From: Chromera velia
Taxonomy: Eukaryota > Sar > Chromeraceae
Direction of reading: 5' to 3'
Assembly (NCBI GenBank): GCA_018398765.1
Contig: JAHBMJ010001875.1
Coordinates: 1 to 25,186 of the forward strand
DNA length: 25,186 nt
Shown one piece after another: positions 8,432 to 18,535 of the stretch. The number at the start of each line of letters is the position of its first letter. Position 1 is the stretch's first letter. A program made the translations under genes and the position numbers. The notes under the pieces are model-generated. The model did no database searches. It worked only from the letters and a program-made list of their open reading frames with translations, and had not been told where the DNA came from.

Positions 8432-10300
8432 AGATAGAGATAGCTATCGTATCGATATCGTATCATATCGTATCGGTATTGGTATTAAAGTATCGACTAT
8501 CAGTTCTTTCTCGAGTGGCCGAGTATCGGTTAGTATCGGCCTGCTTAGAGCTTATGAAGGACTAGCTGGGCTAATATGTGGCAAGGCGCGCGCCGGGCCG
8601 GGCCTCGGAGCTCAAAGACTGGGCGCGGCCGGGCACAGTAACATGTATACCGTCTCCAACCGGCTTTATGCATGGATGAATGCGGAACGGGCTCCAACGT
8701 GCACTGAATTTAGCCTCAGCGGCCAGAACAGCCCGACTTGGCTTCAAGACAAGACTGCATATACACTGCATTCAATCTAACAGAGCTTCATCATTTCCGG
8801 TTTCTGAACAAAACCGCTTCTAGATAATTAAAGCATCATAACAGCCAGAAGGAGAAAAAACAAGGTAAGGTGTGGGCATATTATAAACATCAGGCGGATA
8901 GAAATTTCATCTCCTCAGCATGCACAGTTGCTTGACCCGTTGTTGCCCTGTTAGAGTTGGCTCACTGGCCAACGTTCAAACAGCTTAAGGACAGTAGTCT
9001 AAGAATCGTCTTTCCATAGTGGTGTCTCCTCTTTTTGTGCCGTCTTGGAGCTTCAGGAGTGACCGGATCGACCAGGATGTCAACATGGGCGAACTGAGAT
9101 TCGGAAAGGTCAGTCACGAGTGAGGTCACTGTCATTTGGTGACATCCATACTCTGCTATTGAAGCTTGCCACTTTATTATTGATGTTCAACCAATGAACA
9201 TACCTCTGATGACCTCATTTTTTACAAAAGCTTACTACTTGGTGACTCGCTGCTCGTTTTTCGACGTTGACCTAGCTTCCAGCAACGGTTCGGTCTTCAC
9301 ACCCTGTAAATCACAAAATACACACCAAGACCATCTATCTGTTTCCCTATGGGAACCTTTGTAGTCCAATGTGTTTGTCTTGCTCTTCTTCATGCTTTCA
9401 TTTATGTAAAAGGAACTCCTGATACCGTAAGCAGTGCTGTTTTCGTTTTTCTAGAACTGGATTTGCCCTCCCTAGAATGATTGGTGAGTTTGTCACTTGT
9501 GCCCGCTCCGTAGAAGAAGGAGAGGGCTTCGATTCCCAAAGTCTAGAAAGCTAAAGAGTGTCTCACCATGGATGTATTCCGCCAAATTGTTGCAGGTTTG
9601 AAGTCTCAGCTGGCCGTTTTGCGTATTGGTTGATTTTCATGGAGATGCACACATATACAGATAAGCATATAGACTGCTACACACTATTAGATCTTTGACC
9701 TCAATTTTATCTTCACTCCACTCGCTGAGTATCAACCATCATGTCGCTCAAGAGAGTCCAATCTGAGCTGCTTGCTGTGTAGCTTGTGTTTTCTTTTTTC
9801 TTTGTACTGCAAATCTACATGGTTCCTTTGTAAGTGCAGAATTATTATTATAGCATGTGAATATCTGCGTTTTACTGTAAATTTTGTATGCATTCACTTG
9901 CATTTGGGTGATTTTGGCAGACACATCAGAATAAAATCGAGTTTAACAGTTTATGTCTGGCATAAGATTTCTAGGAACGATGTATCGATAAAGTCATTCT
10001 GAACCTCATGATGTGTTGACTCTTTTTGAGGGGGGGGTTAGGGGGGTGAAGCCCCCCTTATAGTTTGGCCTTCTAAACATTTTGGAGCCCATTTTCTAAG
10101 TAAAGTTGACTTTTTAAAAACATGAAATTTTTATAAAAAGTTTACAGTTTTACGAATGATACCGTTTGCACTAGGTTTTAGCGTCGTAGGCTAAAAATTT
10201 TATGTCAGTATCAAAATTATCGACGATACCCCCTTTTTTTGGAACCTTAATTTCCGATACGATACCGATTTGATACCGATACGATATGATAGCTATCCCT
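8432..10300. mobile_element. 1,869-bp non-autonomous inverted-repeat transposon
   Basis: The element interrupts repeat copy A exactly where copy B (12,736-12,741) has one uninterrupted AGTTTT. Here AGTTTT flanks the element on both sides (8,426-8,431 and 10,301-10,306), a 6-bp target-site duplication. The left end begins AGATAGAGATAGCTATCGTA. The inverted right end begins AGGGATAGCTATCATATCGT. Both ends share AG(A/G)GATAGCTATC and then carry arrays of TATCG/CGATA words (8,440-8,540 and about 10,217-10,290), typical of subterminal transposase-binding repeats. No transposase reading frame is present inside. A G/C hairpin lies near 10,027-10,061. The superfamily cannot be assigned from the ends alone. 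Confidence 0.85.
10027..10061. repeat. G-run / C-run hairpin inside the 1.87-kb element
   Basis: A run of eight G, then TTA, then a run of six G is followed by TGAAG and a run of C, giving a G6-TGAA-GC6-type hairpin with extra G on the 5' side. Hairpin or G-quadruplex formation is possible; no function is shown. Confidence 0.6.
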
Positions 10301-10524
10301 AGTTTTGGAAGAATGAATCAATTTTGTACTTACTTTGCATGCATTTATTTCTTTTCTGTATTGCTGTGATGATTTATTCGCATATACGCGCATGGCGTCG
10401 CCCAATCTAGCGCCCAATCCAATGTTGCATGTGATTGATCGACCTTACTGCATTGCCACCGCGCCATCGCCGCACTGTCGATAATTTCATTCTGCGGCAC
10501 TGCGGTGAAATTTTAGGTTTCATC
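10301..10524 (+). repeat. Dispersed repeat copy A, right half
   Basis: The half starts with the second AGTTTT target duplication and continues GGAAGAATGAATCAATTTT as in copy B at 12,742. It shares with copy B the CCCAATCTAGCGCCCAATC block and ends near GGTGAAATTTTAGGTTTCATC. Homology to copy B stops at about 10,524 / 12,953. Confidence 0.85.
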
Positions 10525-12329
10525 AGCGCATTCTTTTCTTTTGAGCGAGCGTTCATATCATCAGACTCGAATCAAGAAACACGAAGAATTGGGGTATTGT
10601 CCTTCTCGGCTGAATTTCATTTGTGGCACTTACTATTTCCCTCATTGTCTGCTGGTCGACTGCCTATGCTCTTCGGTCTATTTTTACGAAGCACGGCTGC
10701 TGTTTGCATTCGTTTTTTTCTTTTATACTTCTTGTGCAAACTTAAATGAGCTCGCCCAAGCAAGATTCGCAACTCACCGTCTGCTCAGATTCCCCTTTCT
10801 GTTTCTACTACTTCAAAGTTGAGGACAGGTGAGTAATCAACTCGTCAGTTAAACGGTGAATATTAGACTAAGTACAGGAAACAGGAAATCAAATGAAAAA
10901 GAAAGAGAAGAGACTTCCTTTTACTAATCGAAAGATTCAACCGAACAAATGAGCTGTCTTCCAGTGTTAATTAATTCATCCAGTCCATTCTTCCATTCAA
11001 AGGACACATCTGTGTACTGAGTGTTTCTTTGAATCAACTACTCCCATCTCCCGCTTTCTTTCATTCTTTTTTAGCCTACATGCGGTCCGTTAACCTGCTT
11101 CTTTGTCTGACTGTGGTCTCAATTAATTTATGCTGTCAGCCGCCCTTTTTTGAGACATCTGTTATTTCTTCGTGCCTTGATCTGAAGTTTTTTTATCTCT
11201 CTTTCTTCTTGAAATCTTTTCAATTAAGGATGCAGAGCACTGGCTTTATAGAGAAGAAGCTTCTTTCTTAAAGAAAGCAATTTTCTCCTGTTTAGTGTCT
11301 CTTGTCCATTTGCTATGCACTATTCCTTTGCTATCCCTTTGCTCTATCTGCTCTCATATATATCGTTTCTCAACAGAAGGTAGACAGGCTTTCAATTATT
11401 CATAAGAAGATCATTTCAGAACAGCTCCTGCCATTGGGTCTCTTTCTCTGATGAAGCGCACGCAGATGTATTTGCTTACTTGCATGAAAGGCACATACTG
11501 TGACGTGTTTGGCGCAAAGTGTATAACTGACTGGTTACATGTATTTAGATAGTGGATAGTGCATGCTTTATGTGTATGATGCAGCTTCTGTTTTCTTTTC
11601 TGCCTTCCCCGGGCCCCTCTATGATTTCTTTTATTAGAGCATTAAGAACATTATGTGTAAACAGGGAAAGTGATCAGGATACAAACATAGAAGAGAAGAA
11701 TCGAACATGCAAACCAATACAAATGAAAATGAACAATCCGCACTCCGAGTCGTCATCTCACTCTCTCACTCCTCCCAGTGCAGCCAGTTGAATCCGCACA
11801 AGACTGGACCAAGTCTCTTAAAGTTTGTCCTTAATGATGGGGTACAGCGTCTACTCATGTCTACTTGAAGATCTGTGCTTGATGCTAACCAGAAAGAACG
11901 ATGCCAAACCAAGCAGGAAGTGCACAGAAAGTATACAGAAAGTCGTATCGGTCTTCGATAAAGTGTACGACACTGAAAGATATACGTTTCTATCATTTTC
12001 TTCCTCTTTCCTCTCTTATGCCTGCAAGTGCTCATCTGTTGTGTGTTCCTCCTCAAGACAAAACCACTGTCATGGCCAAAAACTGGCCACGAGAGAGAAA
12101 CAAAGAAATTGAAAGGAACGTACTACCAATATACAGAAGCATCTGTCAGAACTTTTGCATTCTTTTCTTCTTTGAGGCTAATGTGAAGACGGCACTCAAA
12201 GAACGATGGGAAATGATCAGATGATAGTGTGGATGAACTGTCATACACTGTGTTTGTACAAGGGTAAGACACTGCTTCTCTTGTCTGGATTACAAGAACG
12301 GTCGACCCCACTGCCAACTTGAAGTCACT
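10525..12329. other. Intergenic sequence between the two repeat copies
   Basis: The stretch is AT-rich. I found only short frames (up to about 107 codons, most without ATG), none with recognisable motifs or clean splice-flanked exons. No RNA gene or repeat stands out. A short and low-confidence coding exon could be hidden here. Confidence 0.4.
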
Positions 12330-12953
12330 ATCTGATGAAATCTTAAATATACGGGCTGCCGTGGTGGCACTGCTTTTACCTCCCGGACCAATTTCTATTC
12401 GAAAGGAGGCACACAGGGAGTCTGTCTTATACTACATCATGTGTAGGTCAACCTCCCTGAACCTAAGTGCCACTTAAAAAAATATTATCAAGATGATCTC
12501 TATCTGTGGCATTATTTTTCAAGAGACCGTCCACGCCTGCGGCGTACACGGTCAAGACACCGTCCAGATTTATGGCGTTGGCTTTCAAGATACCGTAAAT
12601 GATCTACGTCTGCAGCACAGACTTTCAAGCTTATCCAAAAATGCGGCTTGAACTTTTAAGTGATAGTTAGGTTCAAGGAGGTCCGTAAGTCTGTCACTTC
12701 GGATCGTCAATCAAAGCCAACTCTTCAACTCAATCAGTTTTGGAAGAATGAATCAATTTTTTACTTACTTTGCATGCATATATTTCTCTTTTGTATTGCT
12801 GTGATGATTTATTCGCGTATACGCGTGTGGTGTCACCCAATCTAGCGCCCAATCTAATGTTGCATATGATTGATCGACCTTACTGCATTGCGCTGCCACC
12901 ACACTGTCGATGATTTTATCCTGCGGTACTGGGGTGAAATTCTAGGTTTTATC
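12330..12953 (+). repeat. Dispersed repeat copy B (interrupted by a MITE)
   Basis: Without the 240-bp insertion this copy is about 384 bases and aligns end to end with copy A (8,262-8,431 plus 10,307-10,524). It retains CAA at the position of copy A's TAA and continues in frame as SDRQSKPTLQLNQFWKNES. The uninterrupted CAATCAGTTTTGGAAGAATG at 12,731-12,750 is the empty site for the 1.87-kb element. Confidence 0.88.
12446..12685. mobile_element. 240-bp MITE with TA target duplication (Tc1/mariner-like ends)
   Basis: The sequence is flanked by TA at 12,444-12,445 and 12,686-12,687; copy A has a single TA at the same point (after CATCGTGCC). The ends are imperfect inverted repeats of about 33 bp, sharing ACCTCC-TGAACCTAA and CACTTAAAA. 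The interior has three diverged ~34-40-bp units, each starting CAAGA-ACCGT (about 12,520, 12,553 and 12,587). There is no coding capacity. A TA duplication with terminal inverted repeats is characteristic of Tc1/mariner-type MITEs; which transposase mobilised it is unknown. Confidence 0.88.
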
Positions 12954-13995
12954 ATTCTATGTTTGTACCACTTTTGTATAATCAACGCCAAATTCAATGG
13001 TTTCCTTCAATTGTCATACGAGCTGTCGGCATCTCGTCTAGCATTTTGTATCACGTATTAAGCAACGACTCCTAATGAGTGCCAACGAGTCAAAGTATAA
13101 AGTTATTTACAACTATTTTTTTTATTTTACTTCAAAGTTAGTTGAAATTAGACTCAACCACTAGAGCTTGATTAGAAGTTTCAAGACTAAATTCAAGTTT
13201 TGCCTCTTTAAATTTATATCTGATATGAAATCTGATATAAAATATATTATAATAATAATTAAAATAATAATAATCACATAATTAAAGTAAGTTAGCTAGC
13301 AAAGTACTAGGTAGTACTAGATGTATTTGCTGACTAGCTAAATGAATTATGAATGAGAATGTTTCGTAGGTCTGGGAAAATAATAGAGTGGACTCTAAAG
13401 TAGGACTTAGTAGAATTCAAAGTGACTTTTAAATTTACTCCAAAATTACCATACCTATCAAGCATTTCTAGGTACTAAACAATGATCAAAAACTTAAAAC
13501 AAAGAGTTTTAAACGGTTTGAGAGTGCGATTAAGTGTTTTTTTTTATCGTAGTTAGTGAAATAATTATTAATAATTATATATAAACTTGATTTATGATAA
13601 CTGCATATATATTTAAATTTCAATTTATCATTTTACCTTTTTTAGTAAGTTTTTAACTCTTTAAAATATTGTCTTCATAATAAATCTTAAGGTTTTAACA
13701 GAAAGATTGAAAACATGTGAAACGTAGTGTAGAGCTTTTATGAACATCACAATTGATGTTATTAATATGTTAGACTGTATAACTACAAATCATAAGTAGA
13801 ACACTCATAACAATGGCCATGAGCTCAAAGCACTGTTTTAGCATAACACTGCAACAACCAGACAATGAAGTTGTTCAACTCAGATAACAAATTTTTTATG
13901 CCGCCGGAACAATAATCAATATTTTAAAATTGGCTTCCAGTGCACATAACCTGTCAGTGAAGGTCTGTGTACATGTGGATCTGCCAGTGTGCACA
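12954..13995. other. AT-rich non-coding region
   Basis: From about 13,080 to 13,920 the sequence is strongly AT-rich with many TAATAATTA-type words and no open frame above about 60 codons. No gene, RNA or clear transposon ends were seen. Confidence 0.5.
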
Positions 13996-13996
13996 C

Positions 13997-14066
13997 GCGT
14001 GCACGCGTACACACACACACACACACACACATACACACACACACACACACACACATACACACACAA
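13997..14066. repeat. CA dinucleotide microsatellite
   Basis: A (CA)n run with occasional TACA interruptions follows GTGCACACGCGTGCACGCGT. Open frames crossing it on either strand are artefacts. Confidence 0.95.
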
Positions 14067-14317
14067 GGGGAACAGGCCGGGGGGAAAGGGGAAACGGGAG
14101 GAACATAAGCCGGCAGAGAAAACTTGGGCATAAAGAAGAGACCGAGAGGTAGAAGGAGAACGAGTACATGTACCTCAGATATGTGCACACGCACATAAAC
14201 GCAGACTCAGACAAACTGACTCACAGAAAAGCAACAACATGCATTTATTCTTTCTGAAAGAGGTGAGCGTCATGAGCCTTAAAAAAGAAAAGGATGGAAA
14301 GACTATGTTGCGTTACG

Positions 14318-14351
14318 TGCACACCTTTACATACTCATACACGCATGCACG

Positions 14352-14394
<43 letters not shown>

Positions 14395-14612
14395 ATACAC
14401 ATACACTCACACTCAGACTCACACTCACACTCACGCTCACACTCACACTCACACTCACACTCACACCCACACTTACACTCACACTCACACTCTCCCTCTC
14501 TCTCTCTCACACACATACACATATACACACACACACACATACACACACACACATACATATATACACCATGACATAGGCCCGCGCACACACGCATGTATGT
14601 GTATGCATACAT
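14318..14612. repeat. Composite CA / CACACT / CACATA microsatellite
   Basis: CA repeats, then a (CACACT)/(CACTCA) higher-order stretch (about 14,406-14,488), a short CT tract (about 14,491-14,507), then CACATA repeats to about 14,565. Further short CA runs lie at 14,584 and 14,796-14,812. Confidence 0.93.
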
Positions 14613-14819
14613 GCACACGGAATACAAGATCACACGAACTACTAGCAGTACGCTCTTTTGTTGTTCGAGCAAATACAGGCAACAAAATGCAGTGCCAGAA
14701 AGAACACATAAACTAGACACATAAACTTCCAGGACAAGGCCGGAGACAAACAGAATACATGGGAGGATATCCTTTTTCATACATTCACACTCTTTTATAC
14801 ACACACACACACATACACG

Positions 14820-15300
14820 CTGCACCTAGCTTTGTATACATCTAGATACACATACGTGCAGAGATGGAGAAAGACTCAAAAAGGAAAGCAAAATGGTTAA
14901 CAAAAAGGCAGCCTAGAGCTCCAGAGCCTGGCAGACCAAGTACAAGCCACTGAAACAAAGCCTGAGCTCTGAACCCACCTTCTACAGGGGCTGTCTGGGG
15001 TGGTCCCTCCACACACCTCGAAGTAGACTTAACTGCATTCATATTCAGAAGACACACATATAAAAAAGAGTCCATAGATGTATCAAGAACAGAAACAGGC
15101 AGATGGGAGAAGAATTAAAGGCTTAGAAAACGAATTCAAAAGGTTTTACAACAATCTAGCTGCTTTTTTCTGCATCTGCACAAGCAGAGAACATGAGGCG
15201 CGCAAGGCGCAACCCTGATGCCTGCGGATGCCTGACCCGAGGCAGCCCATAATAGAGCAGATTAAGAACAGAAAAAGAACACGTGGCATAAATTCATATA
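14820..15300. other. Non-coding spacer
   Basis: Mixed-composition sequence without supported genes, RNAs or repeats. The longest frame (minus strand, about 77 codons) has no recognisable features. Confidence 0.4.
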
Positions 15301-15610
15301 AGATGAATGCTGTCCCGAACACCTTTTGTCCAAAAAATATGTTTTTTCTGTGATGCGAAAGAAAAAAAAATCCTTCGTATTTTTACCGAGGGAGAATTCA
15401 GGGCTAAATTCTCCCTCGGGTGAAACGGCTCAAAGTGCTACACATTGAGAGCTGCGAGGAGAGAAAGAGGGCAGTTGGCACAATTTTGATCAAGATGAAT
15501 GCTGTTTCAAACACCTTTCATCCAAAGAACATCTCCTTTCTATGGTGCGAAAGAAAAAAAAATCCTTCGTATTTTGACTGAGGGAGAATTCAGGGCTAAA
15601 TTCTCCCTCG
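15301..15610. repeat. Tandem duplication of a ~120-bp block, period 192
   Basis: AGATGAATGCTGT at 15,301 recurs at 15,493. Each copy runs through ACACCTTT, GCGAAAGAAAAAAAAATCC, TTCGTATTTT and ends in a palindrome with GAGGGAGAATT arms. The intervening 15,421-15,490 is not duplicated. Confidence 0.88.
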
Positions 15611-15782
15611 GACGATATCTTTTTGACATACTTCAAGAGGGAGAATTCAGCCCTGAGGGAGCAAAAAAAAGATGACTCATTTCGGTAAATGAAGCCAGAA
15701 AAACGACTCAAAAAAATTCTCTCTCAAAAAAAAATTTTTCCACATACTCATCGAGGGAGAATTCAGCCCTGAATTCTCCCTC
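15386..15782. repeat. Four copies of a ~30-bp palindrome (GAGGGAGAATT...AATTCTCCCTC)
   Basis: Copy 1 (15,386-15,419) has 13-bp perfect arms and an 8-nt loop. Copy 2 (15,580-15,609) has 11-bp arms. Copy 3 (about 15,635-15,660) keeps only the left arm and loop. Copy 4 (15,753-15,782) has 14-bp perfect arms and a 2-nt loop. The loops of copies 1-2 read CAGGGCT and those of 3-4 AGCCCTG, so the two pairs are in opposite orientation. A further GAGGGAGA half lies near 15,809. They could be transposon ends or transcribed hairpins. Confidence 0.88.
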
Positions 15783-15899
15783 ACCAAATATTTTTTTCAT
15801 ATAGTCTGAGAGGGAGAGATGGAACACAAAGTGTGGAATGGGCCTAAAAGAACAGCGCAGCCTCTATCGGCACCCTTCGTGAAGCTAGGCAATCTATTT

Positions 15900-16400
15900 T
15901 TTATGCCCTAACTCCCCACCGATTTCTTCCACCGACCTCTCCGAGTCTCTGGATTGTCTGTGTCCTTCCCGGTGGACACCGCCCACCCCGGCCACTTGTG
16001 ACGCCGCCGGCTCCGGCCCTACTCCCTTGTGACGCCGCCGGCCTGGGCTGGGCCGGGCCCCAATCGACCTCGGCTTCCTTTGCCAGTCGCGGACATTCAT
16101 TCACTCGGCCTAAACGTCTCACCGCTCCCTCCAGCTGGCGTCTCTCTGCTCCCTCTGACGCCACCGGCCCCGCGCCCCGCCCAAGCCGCGGCATACCGCG
16201 ACACCAGGCCCGGCCCCCGCCCCTCAGTGGCCCTTGTCCCCGTCCTTGCCCCCGTCTCCGTCGATGAACATCCCCCCGGCCCTGCCAGCGCTCCGGTTTG
16301 CTCACTCCCTTGATCTGCCCTCTCCTTCTCACTCCTTTGCCCCCCTTTCCGCTTTCTGTCTCCGCCGGGATCCACATATCGGGGCCAGGGCTGGTGCCGG
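15900..16400. other. C-rich, GC-rich tract with a short tandem repeat
   Basis: Composition changes sharply to C-rich on the plus strand. CTTGTGACGCCGCCGGC occurs at 15,995 and 16,026 (31-bp period) and a looser CTCTGACGCCACCGGCC near 16,153. Frames of 90-180 codons exist on both strands but are proline/arginine low complexity and no domain is recognisable. Part of a gene cannot be excluded, but none is supported. Confidence 0.5.
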
Positions 16401-16799
16401 CGCACAGTCTCAAAGACAGAAAGTAGACCTGAATACAGGCAGACAAGCAGCATATTCAAAGGGAGACAAACGGAAAGCAAGGACAAGCATCCTTCCCCTC
16501 GTCCTATTGCCTCTTCCCAGGTTGCTATAACTTCTCTTCTTACTTTCTAAACCGTACTTACTAGATGTTTTTGACTGATTTTCACTGACAGGCATGGGTG
16601 CAAAACGACACGACTGATAGGGACCGAATAAAAATAAACCACTGACCTAGAGAGACGCGGTTATCACACAGAGCCCCAAGTGCTGCCTCAACACGATCAA
16701 ATGAACGGAACCTGCATTCAATCACATCTTCAAGAGGTAATAAAGCCAAAAACGATGGTTCAAGGCAAACATCTGCTCAACAGTGCATCATGCACTGAC
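16401..16799. other. Non-coding spacer
   Basis: No supported gene or repeat. The only frames are short (the longest starting here, 86 codons from 16,680, runs into the diverged repeats). Confidence 0.35.
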
Positions 16800-17250
16800 T
16801 CACACAGAGAGACGGAACTGCAGACTCACCAGAAGAATAGCGAAAGCAACCCCAGCTCCTCAGCAAAGCTAAAAGGTGGTCCCAGATCCTGCGTGCAAGC
16901 ACCGAACAAGAAAAGGATGAAGTTGCATGGGAAGGTCTGAGGTGCATCATGCTCTGACCTGATAGAACCGTTACGGCTTGCAAGCAGTGAGATAAACAAA
17001 CTGATAAACTTACTGGAGAGCATGCGAAGGTCCCTTTGGATCCCCAAAACAGCCCAGTGGGAATCCCAAATCCTGTCTACAGGTACATACCAAGAAAGTA
17101 AGGAAGTTTGAGAGCTTGGACAAAGGTGGGCCTGTGCCTGACATGATGCAACGAGTGTTACGGCTAGCTATAGTTCATGTCTGAAAGGAGACGGAACCTC
17201 AAACTCACCAGAAGGAAGACGAAAACAGCCCCAGTTCCCCCGGTGAAGAA
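16800..17250. repeat. Diverged tandem repeats (~190 and ~380-bp spacing)
   Basis: GAGACGGAAC, ACTCACCAGAAG and CAGCCCCAG-like words at about 16,809-16,860 recur at 17,188-17,240. GGTCCCAGATCCTG at about 16,876 is echoed by AATCCCAAATCCTG near 17,062, and CCGTTACGGCTTG near 16,968 by TGTTACGGCTAG near 17,156. The repeats are old and carry no conserved frame. Confidence 0.6.
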
Positions 17251-17950
17251 AGCAAGAGGTCGAGCGCTTGCATAGAAGCATGCAAGGCTAGCATGCAAGG
17301 GGAAAAGGACGTCGATCAAAGAGTAAGAACAAGACGGCCCTCTCCAATTTTCCTACCATGTTTGCTGACAGAACGAGACGGCGTGAGATGGGCAAATAAA
17401 CCCATGTTCGAAGAAGAGAGACGACTGAGCTTCCTTCCAAAGTCTACTCAGAGTTGGAATCTCCCATGTGAAGTATAGAGCTGTTATGCTTGTAATGTAG
17501 TGCGAGCTGATCTGAAAACATCAGCAGTGAATTAACAGCTTTAGAGCAGATCCGCAGTCCCACAATGTTCAGAGATAAATATGTAGTGTACGTGCTGTCA
17601 GCTACATCTGCGTGCGTCAAAATCGGCTTTTTGGATATTATCCGATTTTAAAGCTGGGGCACATTGATCCCATGATGTGCGCAGGCCCTGCCGCGCCCCG
17701 CCGCTGGCCGCGTTGCGGTAACGGGCGCGCAGCACACCGCCGCGTTGTGGTCACGCACACCGCTATAATTTTTTTTTCTCACTAACCCTAATTTAAAAAC
17801 ACAAAATCGTACTCTCACATTGCTTAAAACTTTTTGTTTTAAGCTTTTAAGCATTGTTTAATATATAACAAATACTAGAAAAGCTGGAAAACTATGGTTG
17901 TTTTGGAGACCGTTTTGATGTTGGAGACCGTTTGGGATAGATTTGTCTTA
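17251..17950. other. Non-coding sequence upstream of the retroelement
   Basis: The stretch includes an inverted repeat with AAAATCGG/CCGATTTT arms at about 17,618-17,652 and a GC-rich patch at 17,680-17,765. No supported gene. An upstream start of the reverse-transcriptase frame is not visible, so the element appears 5'-truncated near 17,951. Confidence 0.45.
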
Positions 17951-18535
17951 GAAATGGGGAGGAGGGTATTCGAGTGGGACTAGGTGAAGGCACTCATGGC
18001 ATGCCAACTGGTTGCGCTAGACAAATGCCCCGGGGTGCGCCCGGTAGGAATCGGGGAGGCGATCAGGCGCCTGCTCAGAAAAGCAGTGATGAAGGAGACT
18101 AGAGAGGAACTGCAGGAGGCATGCAGAGCCGATCAGCTGTACAGTGGCCTTATGGGAGGCCTGGAAGGAGGGATTCATGCAGTGAGGGAGCTCTGGGAGA
18201 CCCTCACACAGGAAGCTGGCGACGACCCCGAGAAGGCATTCGGAACCCTCCTAATAGACGCCAAAAACGCCTTCAACGCAGCAAATTGCATAGCGGGGCT
18301 GTGGAATGCCCACATACTCTGGCCCAGAGCCTCCACATTCCTCTTCAACTGCTATAGGAGGGATACAGAGCTCTTCCTAAGAGGAACCCACGGGACCACC
18401 ACCATCAGCAGCAGAGAGGGATGGACGTAAGGGGACCCGATGTCGATGACAGGGTACGCCATCACCATTCTCCCCCTCGTCCGAGCTCTCCAAGGCAGCG
18501 GGAGCGGGCAGACGGAAAGCGAGAAACAGTTGGAA
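17951..18535 (+). pseudogene. Reverse transcriptase, N-terminal part (RT motifs 1 to B), broken by stops
   Basis: This is the fingers and first palm half of a retroelement reverse transcriptase. In frame from 17,984 I read LDKCPGVRPVGIGEAIRR (fingers), DQLYSGLMGGLEGG, LLIDAKNAFNAA (motif A, catalytic Asp at 18,257-18,259) and SREGWT-stop-GDPMSM (motif B; family consensus TQGDPLSM). The TAA at 18,428-18,430 falls exactly on the conserved Gln codon, and the frame continues as GDPMSMTGYAITILPLVRAL. A TAG at 17,981-17,983 precedes VKALMACQLVALDK. GTG at 17,984 is merely the first codon after that stop, not a start. This fits a 5'-truncated, decaying copy. The RT type, common in marine invertebrate and alveolate genomes as I recall, usually has PLI..YADD shortly after motif B. 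Confidence 0.85.

Noticed and set aside
12925-12953. GGGGTGAAATTCTAGG resembles a small-subunit rRNA segment (GGTGAAATTCT), suggesting an rRNA fragment
   Set aside because: Only about a dozen bases match and the surrounding sequence shows no further rRNA similarity. Copy A has a diverged version. Most likely chance.
14313-14825. 170-codon minus-strand Cys/Val/Glu-rich frame
   Set aside because: Translation of CA/CACACT microsatellites.
15900-16446. GC-rich frames of 90-180 codons on both strands as a gene
   Set aside because: Low-complexity Pro/Arg/Gly composition, no domain, no convincing splice sites and similar openness on both strands.
17792-17804. CTAACCCTAA telomere-like motif
   Set aside because: Only about one and a half units, with no array.
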